Of a stretch of DNA of 39,967 nucleotides, positions 16,499 through 23,404 are shown in pieces. Origin of the DNA: an uncultured Verrucomicrobiaceae bacterium. Lineage in GTDB: Bacteria > Verrucomicrobiota > Verrucomicrobiia > Verrucomicrobiales > Verrucomicrobiaceae. How positions within the stretch are numbered: the first letter of the stretch is position 1; every line of letters begins with the position of its first letter. The notes beneath the pieces were generated by a model, which had not been told where the DNA came from, did not search any database, and worked only from the letters and a program-made list of their open reading frames with translations. The stretch spans positions 1-39,967 of the forward strand of contig CALMTT010000694.1 of assembly GCA_937872615.1 (NCBI GenBank), written 5' to 3'. A program made the translations under genes and the position numbers.

Positions 16499-17392
16499 TC
16501 ACCCCCGTGCCGAGACTTCGACGGACAAGGGTGCGGGGATCATCTCGCCCCGGCGCATGCGCTGGATGCGTTCGAGCTGGGCCATGGCTCGGTACATCTG
16601 TCGTTCCAGCTTGGTCTCATAGCGGAGGATTTTGTCCAGGGTGTCAGCCGCCGGCAACACGGCGGCAGCTTTGAGGGCTTCGTCTTTATGCTCCTCATCC
16701 TCCACGCAGCGCTCCTTGGAGAACTCCGCGGAGCTGATCTCCCGGTCCACGAAAGCCAATGCCTTCTCTTTAATTTGCCGGGCGGTGTCGGGTCCATGGG
16801 GCTCCTGCTCCAATTGAAGGCGCAGCGTTTCCAAAGACTTGGTGAGGGAGTTGGGCTGACCGCCAAAGCGGGTGACGAGTTCCTGCACCGCCTCGGCCCG
16901 GATCGTGCCATGTTCTTCCACATCGGCACGCACAGGCCGAAGGTAACTGAGAAGCACCGAGGCACCGATGGAACAGTCCTTCATCGGGTAGATGGGATCA
17001 CCGAGTGACCTCCAATGCATCCATTGCAAGACCGGGTGGGTTCCCTGGCTCCGCTTGCGGTGACCGCTGTCCACACTGTGGGCGATGGCTCCGCTTTCGG
17101 CGATCATGGCACGGCGCAGCCGCCAGTGGGCTGTCACGATCTGGTCCACCAGCATCTCCTCGACGGGGCCTTCGGGCTGGAGGTCGTCCCAGAAGCGCTG
17201 GTGAAGCGCCTCCAGTTCGGAGCGGTCTTCCTGATAATGCTGCCCCTCCACGAGCACCTGCCGGGACAGGATGCCATGCTTGAGGGCATTCATCTTTGAG
17301 ACTTCGCGGCCCCGCGCGGTGCGCGGTCCGGTGGAACGCAGGGCGTTGCGGCGGTTGGCGGCCAGTTGTTTTTCGGTGACTCGTTTGGGCAT
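16499..17392 (-). CDS. Conserved hypothetical protein with N-terminal 'RNALxSTGPRT' motif
   Basis: 297 aa. The basic N-terminus (AANRRNALRSTGPRT, then SKMNALKHGILSRQ) belongs to a family I recognise by sight as frequent in Acidobacteria, Planctomycetes and Verrucomicrobia, but whose function I do not know. The remainder is helical; the C-terminus ILRYETKLERQMYRAMAQLE followed by RMRRGE is also typical of it. The basic ends suggest nucleic-acid binding, which is inference. GGGAGG at 17401-17406 lies 8 nt before the ATG and inside the end of the KTSC gene, so translation of the two is probably coupled (3 nt between coding regions). The gene marks the start of the accessory-looking block. Confidence 0.75.
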   Translation of the reverse strand: MPKRVTEKQLAANRRNALRSTGPRTARGREVSKMNALKHGILSRQVLVEGQHYQEDRSELEALHQRFWDDLQPEGPVEEMLVDQIVTAHWRLRRAMIAESGAIAHSVDSGHRKRSQGTHPVLQWMHWRSLGDPIYPMKDCSIGASVLLSYLRPVRADVEEHGTIRAEAVQELVTRFGGQPNSLTKSLETLRLQLEQEPHGPDTARQIKEKALAFVDREISSAEFSKERCVEDEEHKDEALKAAAVLPAADTLDKILRYETKLERQMYRAMAQLERIQRMRRGEMIPAPLSVEVSARG

Positions 17393-17395
17393 GGC

Positions 17396-17584
17396 TCAAT
17401 ACCTCCCGCGGATGTTCTGGTTGTAGTAGCGGCCCATGGAGGACGCCCGCATCAGTCCGTAATAGACCGAAGGCGGCACGCCGGGGTGATCATATCGGCA
17501 GCTGTTGTGAAACACGACGACCAGGGTGTAGCCGTCGTAACCGACGGCCCGGATGGCGGTGGAATCGACCGGGATAAGGCTCAT
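17396..17584 (-). CDS. KTSC-domain protein
   Basis: 62 aa, the full length of a stand-alone KTSC domain (named after the lysyl-tRNA synthetase fusion in which it occurs). Diagnostic features are the opening IPVDSTAIRAVGYDGYT, VVFHNSCRYDHPGVPPSVYY and the ending GRYYNQNIRGRY. The domain is small and beta-rich; its role is not established, though RNA association has been proposed. A strong Shine-Dalgarno AGGAGG (17593-17598) is placed 8 nt before the ATG, better than almost any other in the window. It is upstream of and coupled to the unknown gene at 16499-17392. The 220 nt before it (17585-17804) hold no convincing gene. Confidence 0.88.
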   Translation of the reverse strand: MSLIPVDSTAIRAVGYDGYTLVVVFHNSCRYDHPGVPPSVYYGLMRASSMGRYYNQNIRGRY

Positions 17585-17592
17585 GGTGTGCC

Positions 17593-17598
17593 CCTCCT
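17593..17598 (-). promoter_or_regulatory. Strong Shine-Dalgarno sequence of the KTSC gene
   Basis: AGGAGG on the minus strand, 8 nt from the ATG at 17584. Unusually strong for this window, where most genes lack a clear site; GGGAGG before the next gene is similar. This suggests the pair came with its own translation signals. Confidence 0.6.
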
Positions 17599-17804
17599 GG
17601 TTGATTGTTGATTCGGTTCTGCCTGGTTAGGTGCCTCGCAGGTGTTTGAAGACCGCGCATTGATGCCGGTCGCGGATGCGGCGTGCAATGTTGTTTTCAT
17701 CGCCGTGCATCATGGAGAACATTCGCCGATCGCGGTAACGGGACAAAGATAGTTGGAATCTCCGACACCAGAAAATCTGGTGGCGATTTTTCTGGTGAAC
17801 TAGC

Positions 17805-18758
17805 TCACCAATCTCCTCGCCAGAGGTCCCGCGCAGGAGCGATGTTTTTGAGTTCCTTCGCAAAGTCCTCAAATGCCTCACGATGAATGGCCCGCTGGGA
17901 GGCCTTGCCTGATCGTGAATCCTTGATGGCTCGGCGAGTCCAGCTTTGCTTCTTCATCCCGAGGTCGGGAGATTCCAGAAAGTCCGGCTTCTGTTGCAAG
18001 AGCATTTCCTCGCCGAGTTTGGCCCACTTGCGGGCGTTCGCTTTGGTGAACTTGGGGAGTTCCAAGGTTTTTTTCGCCCAATCAGGGCAGCCATCGGTGG
18101 TTGTATGGCGGTTCTTGCTCTCCACCGCCTCTTTGTAGGTGAAGCGGGTTTGGAACAAGGTTTGATAAATGGCCGTAGCCCAGCAGCGGATGACATTCTC
18201 ATCCGCTGTGCGGGCGGAAAGAATGTATCCTTTGATGTCCTTGCCTAGCTCGAGTTTGGAAATGGTGTCAGCGATGGGGCGATGCCATTCTTTTTCAGTG
18301 AGGTCGGCTAGCACTGGCCACTCGGATTTGGTTGCGGCGATTTGCCGGCACAGATCAGGCTTTCGCTCCATGAGCAAAGACAGAAAAGTCGCGGCATACT
18401 TCGCCAGATCGTAAAGGTCTCTGGCGGCGTCTTCGGCAGATGCAGGGACATATGGGCCTTGATAGACGTCTTCTTCTGCACGGTTACGGCAAATCTCGAA
18501 CTTGAAGTTACAGTGGCCGATGGCTTCCATGTAGAGCGTATCCATTTCCATCAATGCATTCGGTGCATGCTTGGTGGTGTCGAAGCATTTGCCCAAGCTT
18601 CGCATTCTTCGCCTTCCCCACGTTTCATCCTCCAGCTCAAACGGCCGGAAGGCCGGGCGTGGAGGTAGACTATCTAATCCTGCCAAGAGACTCTTTCGTG
18701 GCGTCACACTCTGCTTTTTTGACCCTCCCCGACTTTTCTTCTTCTCTGATGGTTTCAT
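17805..18758 (-). CDS. Hypothetical protein, 317 aa
   Basis: I do not recognise a family. A Lys/Ser/Arg-rich disordered start (MKPSEKKKSRGGSKKQSV) is followed by a soluble, mostly helical protein. Features include FDTTKHAPNALMEMDTLYME, a central CNFKFEICRNRAEEDVY, a helix AARDLYDLAKYAATFLSLLM, and a basic Trp-rich C-terminus (SWTRRAIKDSRSGK to WRGDW). There is no signal peptide or membrane segment. Base composition is lower in GC than the housekeeping genes. It lies within the minus-strand accessory run, 39 nt downstream of the HIRAN gene end, so it may be co-transcribed with the HIRAN/J-domain pair. Nucleic-acid binding or an enzymatic role cannot be decided. Confidence 0.7.
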   Translation of the reverse strand: MKPSEKKKSRGGSKKQSVTPRKSLLAGLDSLPPRPAFRPFELEDETWGRRRMRSLGKCFDTTKHAPNALMEMDTLYMEAIGHCNFKFEICRNRAEEDVYQGPYVPASAEDAARDLYDLAKYAATFLSLLMERKPDLCRQIAATKSEWPVLADLTEKEWHRPIADTISKLELGKDIKGYILSARTADENVIRCWATAIYQTLFQTRFTYKEAVESKNRHTTTDGCPDWAKKTLELPKFTKANARKWAKLGEEMLLQQKPDFLESPDLGMKKQSWTRRAIKDSRSGKASQRAIHREAFEDFAKELKNIAPARDLWRGDW

Positions 18759-18797
18759 GTGTCTTTGAAGCTGGAAGTTTATAGTCTGGATTCTCCG

Positions 18798-19202
18798 TCA
18801 AAAATCCCGCATAAACACACGCATCTGCGCTTTCAGCCAAGTGCCGTGGAGTTCTTTGGACTCGAGGCGGCCGAAGAGGAGTTTGCCGGCGTCCATGAGG
18901 CGGGCGGGGGCTTCGTTTTTGGCGCGGGGGAGGTAGCCGAGGTGGTGCCCGGCCTCGTCGAAGATCATGATGGCGAGGGTGTCGTGCGGGTTCTGTGGCT
19001 CGCGTTTGAGCACGAGCAGATTGCCGGGCAGCAGGGTGGGTTCCACGGCTTCGAGATCGCGATGGCTGGTGCCGGCGATCTGGCACTCGATGAGCATGAT
19101 CTCCTTGGCAAAGGGCATCAAAGCGCCATCGCCGCCGAAGCTGCCGTGGATGAGCGCCAGCAGCGCGGGATCAATTGGGACCAAACTGGATGCCGGGGAC
19201 AT
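18798..19202 (-). CDS. HIRAN-domain protein
   Basis: 134 aa. Residues ~35-125 match HIRAN: IECQIAGTSHRDLEAVEPTL, then a typical GNLLVLKREPQNPHDTLAIM core with the conserved N/HDxxAI segment, followed by GYLPRAKNEAPARLMDAGK. In HLTF/Rad5 helicases HIRAN binds 3' single-stranded DNA ends; bacterial stand-alone forms are presumed to recognise DNA ends or damaged DNA. No helicase or nuclease domain is attached here. The start codon lies inside the end of the preceding J-domain-like gene (32-nt overlap in a different frame), so the two are translationally linked. Function in DNA repair or defence is inference. Confidence 0.85.
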   Translation of the reverse strand: MSPASSLVPIDPALLALIHGSFGGDGALMPFAKEIMLIECQIAGTSHRDLEAVEPTLLPGNLLVLKREPQNPHDTLAIMIFDEAGHHLGYLPRAKNEAPARLMDAGKLLFGRLESKELHGTWLKAQMRVFMRDF

Positions 19203-19998
19203 GCGGAGGCGGGAGGAGGGTTTCGAGATGCTTTTCTAACGCGGCGGCCTGCGCCTGCAACGGCCCCGTTTCCTTCTCCAGCGCCGTGCGGCGCATGGTG
19301 ATCCACACCTCGTTGTCCAAATCCTCCCGCAGGGTGAAGGGCGGCTGGCTTTCGATCTCCGCGATTTTCCGTTTCAGCTCCGCGATGCGCTTTTCCAGCA
19401 TGGTGTGCTCGGCTTGCAGCTTCTCCAGGGCATCCGGCGTGTTTTCGGGCGGCTTGGCATCCTTCAGCAGTAAGGCTAACGCCCGCAGCTTCTCCAGGTC
19501 GCCGAGATCGTAGGCATGCTGCACCTGCTGCCACATCTGGCGGGTGCCGTGATCCTGCTCCGGGTGCAGATCAGGATGGAGCTGCTTCACCAGCTGGTAA
19601 TACAGCTTCTTCAGCTCGGCGTTGTGCTCGTCGGAAAGCAGGTGCGTCAGGCGTTCTTCCGCGTGTTGCAGTTTCTCGGCCGCTTCCTTGAGCTTCACCT
19701 CCCACAGCACCTGCTCTTCCTGCACCTGCGCCTCGATCTGCCGCACATCCGGCACCTGCCCGCGATTCAGCGCGGCCTGCATCAGCTCGATCGTGCGCTT
19801 CAGCCGCGCCACGCGGAACTGCGCCTTCAGCTTCTCCAGTTCCCAGGCACCGAGCTTTGTCTGGTAGATCGCCAGCAGGTTCGGGCGCACCGTGTGGGCG
19901 AGGTCATGCGCCTCCGTGAGCAGGGCGGCAAGCTCCGCGCGGAGTTCGGCATTGGCTTCAGTGAAGCGCTGGATGTCGGGATGGAGGACGGGGGTCAT
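19171..19998 (-). CDS. Coiled-coil protein with degenerate J-domain (DnaJ-like)
   Basis: 275 aa from the ATG at 19998; a TTG at 20019 overlaps the previous stop and is an alternative. The protein is almost wholly helical. Residues ~10-120 are a coiled coil. Residues ~128-175 look like the second half of a J-domain: YYQLVKQLHPDLHPEQ with the invariant HPD at about 141-143, then QMWQQVQHAYDLGDLEKL matching J-domain helix III. A second coiled coil (KLQAEHTMLEKRIAELKRKI) follows. J-domains recruit Hsp70 (DnaK). Here the domain is embedded between coiled coils and lacks the Gly/Phe and zinc regions, so this is not DnaJ itself. It overlaps the HIRAN gene and follows the 287-aa unknown gene by 17 nt. 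Confidence 0.75.
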   Translation of the reverse strand: MTPVLHPDIQRFTEANAELRAELAALLTEAHDLAHTVRPNLLAIYQTKLGAWELEKLKAQFRVARLKRTIELMQAALNRGQVPDVRQIEAQVQEEQVLWEVKLKEAAEKLQHAEERLTHLLSDEHNAELKKLYYQLVKQLHPDLHPEQDHGTRQMWQQVQHAYDLGDLEKLRALALLLKDAKPPENTPDALEKLQAEHTMLEKRIAELKRKIAEIESQPPFTLREDLDNEVWITMRRTALEKETGPLQAQAAALEKHLETLLPPPHVPGIQFGPN

Positions 19999-20015
19999 GA
20001 TGCGGGTGAATGCTT

Positions 20016-20879
20016 TCAAAAGTCTTCATCCCAAGGCATGCACTCGGCTGGTCGATGTTTCATTTCCTCAGTCAGCGAAACCCACTCGAAGAACGGCGGA
20101 CGTGGTTCCCGGAGCACGAAGGCACGCAGCAACGCGAGCACATCGGATTGGCAGATCAACTCGAACTCGTGGCGTTGAGTCCAGCGGTAGAAGTATTCAC
20201 CCATGTAAAGCCGCACGATAGGCATGCCCTTGGGCACAAATCGACGCTGTATCGCACGGCCCTTCATCGTATGCGGTGATTTGTAGCGGACATGCCAGTG
20301 ATCAAAGGCGTTCCACGATTTCATATAATCCGCCTCTCTCCATTCCACCGTAAAGCGTCCGTGAAGAGCAGAGACCTGAATGTAGTCGTTCTTGTGATTC
20401 ATCAGCATGGCGTGGCCGGCTTCACCGGAAGGAGCGAGATCGTTCAGCAAGCCGGACAGCTCGGTCACAGAAGGGTCCCAAACAGAATGTGAACCATCCC
20501 CTGGAATCCAGATGGATTGCTTCGGCAGCGAACCTGGAAATTCCCGGGTGTCTTCACCTGACCAGCCAAAGACAAGTTTGCGCAGGTAGCGATGAGCCAT
20601 CTTGGCTTCCTCGGCCCCTTCGGACGGCGGATCAGGAAGCGTCACAAAGACAAACTTGGCGAGGTGCGGTTCTTGATCCCACACAATCTGCCAGTCCCAC
20701 TCCTCACCCTTCTTCCGACCACGCGTAGCATCCTTCTCGAACTGCTTCACCAGCTTGGCCGGATCAAAGGGCTGAATCGCCGGGTGCATCTGGCCGCGTA
20801 GCAGCGCGGCATGCACTTCATCCGGCGGGCCGGGCAGGTCGTTGTCGGCCCATTTCCAGAAGTAGTAGCTGGCGGTCAT
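20016..20879 (-). CDS. Hypothetical protein, 287 aa
   Basis: Family not recognised. I choose the ATG at 20879, where the sequence opens MTASYYFWKWADNDLPG, giving 287 aa; a longer frame exists but its extra residues read like spacer. The protein is soluble and rich in Trp, Tyr and Phe: WDWQIVWDQEPHLAKFVFV, FGWSGEDTREFPGSLPKQ, and a C-terminal YMGEYFYRWTQRHEFEL. The N-terminal third, with a predicted FxxWAxxDLPG and AALLRGQMHPAI, suggests an alpha/beta fold. It starts 20 nt after the RelE-type toxin gene ends and ends 17 nt before the J-domain-like gene, so toxin, this gene, J-domain and HIRAN form one tight minus-strand array. No function can be assigned. Confidence 0.75.
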   Translation of the reverse strand: MTASYYFWKWADNDLPGPPDEVHAALLRGQMHPAIQPFDPAKLVKQFEKDATRGRKKGEEWDWQIVWDQEPHLAKFVFVTLPDPPSEGAEEAKMAHRYLRKLVFGWSGEDTREFPGSLPKQSIWIPGDGSHSVWDPSVTELSGLLNDLAPSGEAGHAMLMNHKNDYIQVSALHGRFTVEWREADYMKSWNAFDHWHVRYKSPHTMKGRAIQRRFVPKGMPIVRLYMGEYFYRWTQRHEFELICQSDVLALLRAFVLREPRPPFFEWVSLTEEMKHRPAECMPWDEDF

Positions 20880-20898
20880 GGTGCGTTGGGATGGAGGG

Positions 20899-21159
20899 TT
20901 AACGATACACCTCACGCCGGTGGGCGATCTTCACCACCAGCACGAGCAGTTCCGCATCGCGGATGGCATACAGCACACGGTAGTCGCCGATGCGCACACG
21001 ATGGATGCCATCGCTCGCGGCGAGCAGCTTCATGCCTTCCGGCCTGGGATTGACGGCCAGCGCGTCGATGGCCTCCTCGATCCGGCCACGCAGGCGCTCA
21101 TCACGCAGATCGCGCAGGAATTTCCGGGCCTGGTTGCTCAGGCTAACCTGCCACGCCAT
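20899..21159 (-). CDS. RelE/ParE-family toxin
   Basis: 86 aa, the usual size. The fold is clear: SLSNQARKFLRDLRDERLRG helices, then GMKLLAASDGIHRVRIGDYR and VLYAIRDAELLVLVVKIAHR, with the final HRREVY typical of RelE-like mRNA interferases (ribosome-dependent cleavage or, in the ParE branch, gyrase inhibition). Catalytic basic and aromatic residues in the C-terminal strands are present. AGGAGG (21166-21171) is 6 nt before the ATG. The start overlaps the end of the antitoxin gene by 17 nt, the classical antitoxin-first arrangement. RelE versus ParE cannot be settled by eye. Confidence 0.88.
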   Translation of the reverse strand: MAWQVSLSNQARKFLRDLRDERLRGRIEEAIDALAVNPRPEGMKLLAASDGIHRVRIGDYRVLYAIRDAELLVLVVKIAHRREVYR

Positions 21160-21358
21160 GCAGTTCCTCCTTCACCTTCTCCCATGGAGTCCATGCGGCT
21201 TCCTCCTTCAGCACGGCCCGTGCGTCGCGCAGGTCGTCCATGTCCTCCAGGCGCTCACGGATCGCTTCCGCATCGAAGGCGAGGAGGCTGTCGAGAAAGG
21301 AACGGTGTTCGGCTGGCGGCAGGGCGCGCACGGCTTGGGCAAGTTGGGCGGCAGACAT
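21143..21358 (-). CDS. Antitoxin of the RelE/ParE-type module
   Basis: 71 aa, small and acidic: MSAAQLAQAVRALPPAEHRS then LEDMDDLRDARAVLKEEA. It overlaps the toxin gene by 17 nt and precedes it, which is why it is called the antitoxin; this helical family (addiction-module protein type) has no strong motif of its own. It would bind and neutralise the toxin and, as a complex, may repress its own promoter. I see no Shine-Dalgarno site; CATACT close to the ATG could be a -10 element giving a nearly leaderless message. No operator palindrome is obvious. Confidence 0.75.
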   Translation of the reverse strand: MSAAQLAQAVRALPPAEHRSFLDSLLAFDAEAIRERLEDMDDLRDARAVLKEEAAWTPWEKVKEELHGVAG

Positions 21359-21424
21359 GCCACAAGTATGCCGGGCGGCGTGGAAACAGGCAAGCGGGAG
21401 ATTGCGGGCCGCTGGCAGATCGCT

Positions 21425-21967
21425 TCACAGCTCCCTGTCATCGCAGGTCGAGAGGACCGCGTACGACAGGCCGCGAGCTTGCCCCCATTTCCAGATGGAG
21501 TCCATCTCATCCCAGCCTTCGATGGCCGCCAGCCGCCGGTCACAGGCGATTTTAGCCTCAAGTTCAGCGCGACAGCGGGGGCTGAATTCATAGCGCTCAT
21601 CGGCCAGCCATTCCTCAAGGTGTTCCGCATGCCGCAGCAGTCTCGAACTCGAAAAATGATGAGGGAACTCCCACAGCGAGCCGAAGAAGGCGAAGTTTGC
21701 CTGCCGCTTCGCAGGACCGCCGATCATGCCTTCGCCGGTGCCATGCCATTCCCACAGGCGGATCGGGCGGCCGCCTTCATGCTGTTTCCAGACTTCATAC
21801 GGCACGCCCCAGAGTTCCATCCCTGGATGCACCGAACGAGCCCTCCCGTCATAGGGCTTCCGCACATAGCGCGTTTTGACCAGCACACCGTCCGCCACGT
21901 CATAAGGAGACACCTGTGCCACTTGCGCGGCGGGCGGCAGGTTCTTGAGGCGGTCTTGCTTCGTCAT
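21425..21967 (-). CDS. Hypothetical protein, 180 aa
   Basis: No family recognised. The N-terminal half is beta-rich with many Gly, Pro and Trp (VHPGMELWGVPYEVWKQHEG, RLWEWHGTGEGMIGG); the C-terminal half is helical (LRHAEHLEEWLADERYEFSP, AKIACDRRLAAIEGWDEMD). No signal peptide or membrane segment, no cysteine metal motif. It lies 66 nt upstream of the antitoxin gene and 27 nt downstream of the next unknown gene on the same strand. Its coding character is supported by length, uninterrupted frame and lack of a better frame on the other strand. Confidence 0.65.
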   Translation of the reverse strand: MTKQDRLKNLPPAAQVAQVSPYDVADGVLVKTRYVRKPYDGRARSVHPGMELWGVPYEVWKQHEGGRPIRLWEWHGTGEGMIGGPAKRQANFAFFGSLWEFPHHFSSSRLLRHAEHLEEWLADERYEFSPRCRAELEAKIACDRRLAAIEGWDEMDSIWKWGQARGLSYAVLSTCDDREL

Positions 21968-21994
21968 GGCTTGGTTGTTCCGCAGTCTCTTCCA

Positions 21995-22297
21995 TCAAGC
22001 GCGTTTCTTTCGCGCAGCGGCCTTCTTCGCCGGGCGTTTGGCGGCAGGCGGCTTGCGTTCCAGCAGCGGCAGCAGGATTTCCCGCCAGTTCTCCACGGTT
22101 CCAATGACACCATTGATCTCCAGCACGTTTTCCAGATGAAAAATGTCCACCTGCTGGTCACAGCAGCCGCACTTGATGCGCATACGCGCCATCATCCGTT
22201 TGGAGGCGGGTTTCGACCAGGCGCGCAGAGACATGGAGTAGCTTCCCGGACGTTGCTGGCACATGCGGTGGTTCAACTCGGTGGGTATCTTCTTCAT
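21995..22297 (-). CDS. Small protein with Cys pair and Lys/Ala-rich tail
   Basis: 100 aa, family not recognised. The middle holds MRIKCGCCDQQVDIFHLENV, a CxCC arrangement with no second Cys pair, so full zinc-ribbon coordination is uncertain. The C-terminus (KRPAKKAAARKKRA) is a histone-H1-like Lys/Ala/Pro tail of the kind often attached to small DNA- or RNA-binding proteins. It lies 27 nt upstream of the 180-aa unknown gene, and a palindromic repeat begins 12 nt upstream of its start. Nucleic-acid binding is inference from the tail. Confidence 0.6.
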   Translation of the reverse strand: MKKIPTELNHRMCQQRPGSYSMSLRAWSKPASKRMMARMRIKCGCCDQQVDIFHLENVLEINGVIGTVENWREILLPLLERKPPAAKRPAKKAAARKKRA

Positions 22298-22308
22298 ACG
22301 TCAGGAAT

Positions 22309-22388
22309 GGAGCGCGGACGCCCTCGTCCGCATCGGAAAAGTGTGGCGGCGCAGCCGCGATGAAAGCGGAGGGGAGTCTCCGCGCTCC
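22309..22388. repeat. 80-bp palindromic repeat element (REP/MITE-like)
   Basis: The element is bounded by exact 10-bp inverted ends, GGAGCGCGGA (22309-22318) and TCCGCGCTCC (22379-22388). Two internal hairpins are visible: GCGGACG/CGTCCGC (22314-22320 with 22325-22331) with a 4-nt loop, and GCGGC/GCCGC (22346-22350 with 22354-22358) with a 3-nt loop. It sits between two divergent genes. From memory, similar GGAGCGCGGAC... elements recur in Prosthecobacter/Verrucomicrobium genomes; only one copy is visible here. No transposase is adjacent, so it would need a trans-acting one if mobile. Confidence 0.7.
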
Positions 22389-22437
22389 TCTCGACATTCT
22401 GCTTGCCTGTTTTCCGTGTTTCATGGCAGAAAGGGGC

Positions 22438-22875
22438 ATGTCCCTTCCCCGACACGTCGATATCACCTGCCCGAAATGCAACACGACCCAGGAGATGACC
22501 CTCTGGGACAGCGTGAACGCCTCAGAGCACCCGCATTTGAAGGAGGAGATTCTAGAGCAGCGGCTGAATGTCTTCTTTTGCAGCCAGTGTGACTACCAGG
22601 GTTCCGTGGACAACTCCGTGCTTTATCACGACATGGACGGCAAGTTCTGCGTTCAATACGTCGCCAAGGAGGACATGAAGAGTCCGGACTACTACCGGCA
22701 CCTCACCAAGCAAGGCACCCTGATCTTTGATCCACTGTCCACCAAGCTCATGGGCAAGAGCGGCGGCGAATACCTCGCCCGCCCACATCATGTGTTCTCC
22801 ATGAAGGAGATGCTGCTGTACATCTTGTTCCGCCAGTTCTGTGAGGAGTATGGCAGGGATGTGGACGTGGCGTGA
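22438..22875 (+). CDS. CpXC-domain zinc-ribbon protein
   Basis: 145 aa from the ATG at 22438, chosen because GAAAGG lies just upstream and the domain begins at once. The N-terminus has ITCPKC (Cys11, Cys14) and a second pair in FFCSQCDYQG (Cys48, Cys51), the defining CpXC arrangement, presumably binding one zinc. The rest is alpha/beta: VLYHDMDGKFCVQYVAKEDM and a C-terminal helix MLLYILFRQFCEEYG. CpXC proteins are of unknown function; the family is widespread and probably cytosolic. It is the only plus-strand gene in the accessory block and converges, 8 nt apart, on the next gene. Confidence 0.88.
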   Translation: MSLPRHVDITCPKCNTTQEMTLWDSVNASEHPHLKEEILEQRLNVFFCSQCDYQGSVDNSVLYHDMDGKFCVQYVAKEDMKSPDYYRHLTKQGTLIFDPLSTKLMGKSGGEYLARPHHVFSMKEMLLYILFRQFCEEYGRDVDVA

Positions 22876-22883
22876 CGCAGGCC

Positions 22884-23363
22884 TCAATCAATGATCATTC
22901 CTTTCATGCGATCCAAGAAAAGAGACACTTGCTGCTCATCACAGGAATCACCGTGGGATTGCGGATGAAGAATGTCCGCTTTCCATGCTCCGATGAAGCG
23001 TGACAACTCGCAGCACAGACCGCGAATAAACCTGCCGTAATCCTCACATGCCTTAAACACCACCTCGTGCGTCAAGGCACTGGTGGCGGGCTTCTGAAGT
23101 CGGCAGCGCAGCACTTGAAAGCGGCGACATGGCCACTCTCTTATGTTCATCTTACGGGCGGTGAGCCGGTAGCGGAATTTCTTGTCATCAAACTCAACGA
23201 AATGCTCGGCGTCATCGTTTCCGGCCAGTTCCAATCCCCAGGTGGCGATGGCTCCCCAAGGGCAGTTTGCTGCCGAAAGGCAAAGACGCAGGCAGCCATG
23301 ATCGTGCTTCATGCACAATTCGACTGTGTCTGGGTCCCGTGCTGCGAAGGTGATTTCAAACAT
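22884..23363 (-). CDS. Hypothetical protein, 159 aa
   Basis: Family not recognised. I choose the ATG at 23363, where a beta-rich domain begins (MFEITFAARDPDTVELCMKH). It continues with GAIATWGLELAGNDDAEHFV and the basic KFRYRLTARKMNIREWPCRR, then a helical end (YGRFIRGLCCELSRFIG). Seven or more cysteines are scattered without a clear metal motif. No export signal. It follows the restriction-modification gene by 41 nt on the same strand and converges on the CpXC gene. It could be an accessory of the R-M enzyme, but nothing in its sequence shows that. Confidence 0.6.
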   Translation of the reverse strand: MFEITFAARDPDTVELCMKHDHGCLRLCLSAANCPWGAIATWGLELAGNDDAEHFVEFDDKKFRYRLTARKMNIREWPCRRFQVLRCRLQKPATSALTHEVVFKACEDYGRFIRGLCCELSRFIGAWKADILHPQSHGDSCDEQQVSLFLDRMKGMIID

Positions 23364-23404
23364 GGCTTGGGTACGTTTGCTGCGGATTCGGAAATCCACA
23401 CTCC

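Noticed and set aside
17627-17881. 84-aa minus-strand open frame upstream of the KTSC gene
   Set aside because: Overlaps the 317-aa gene in another frame and has no recognisable fold; likely noise.
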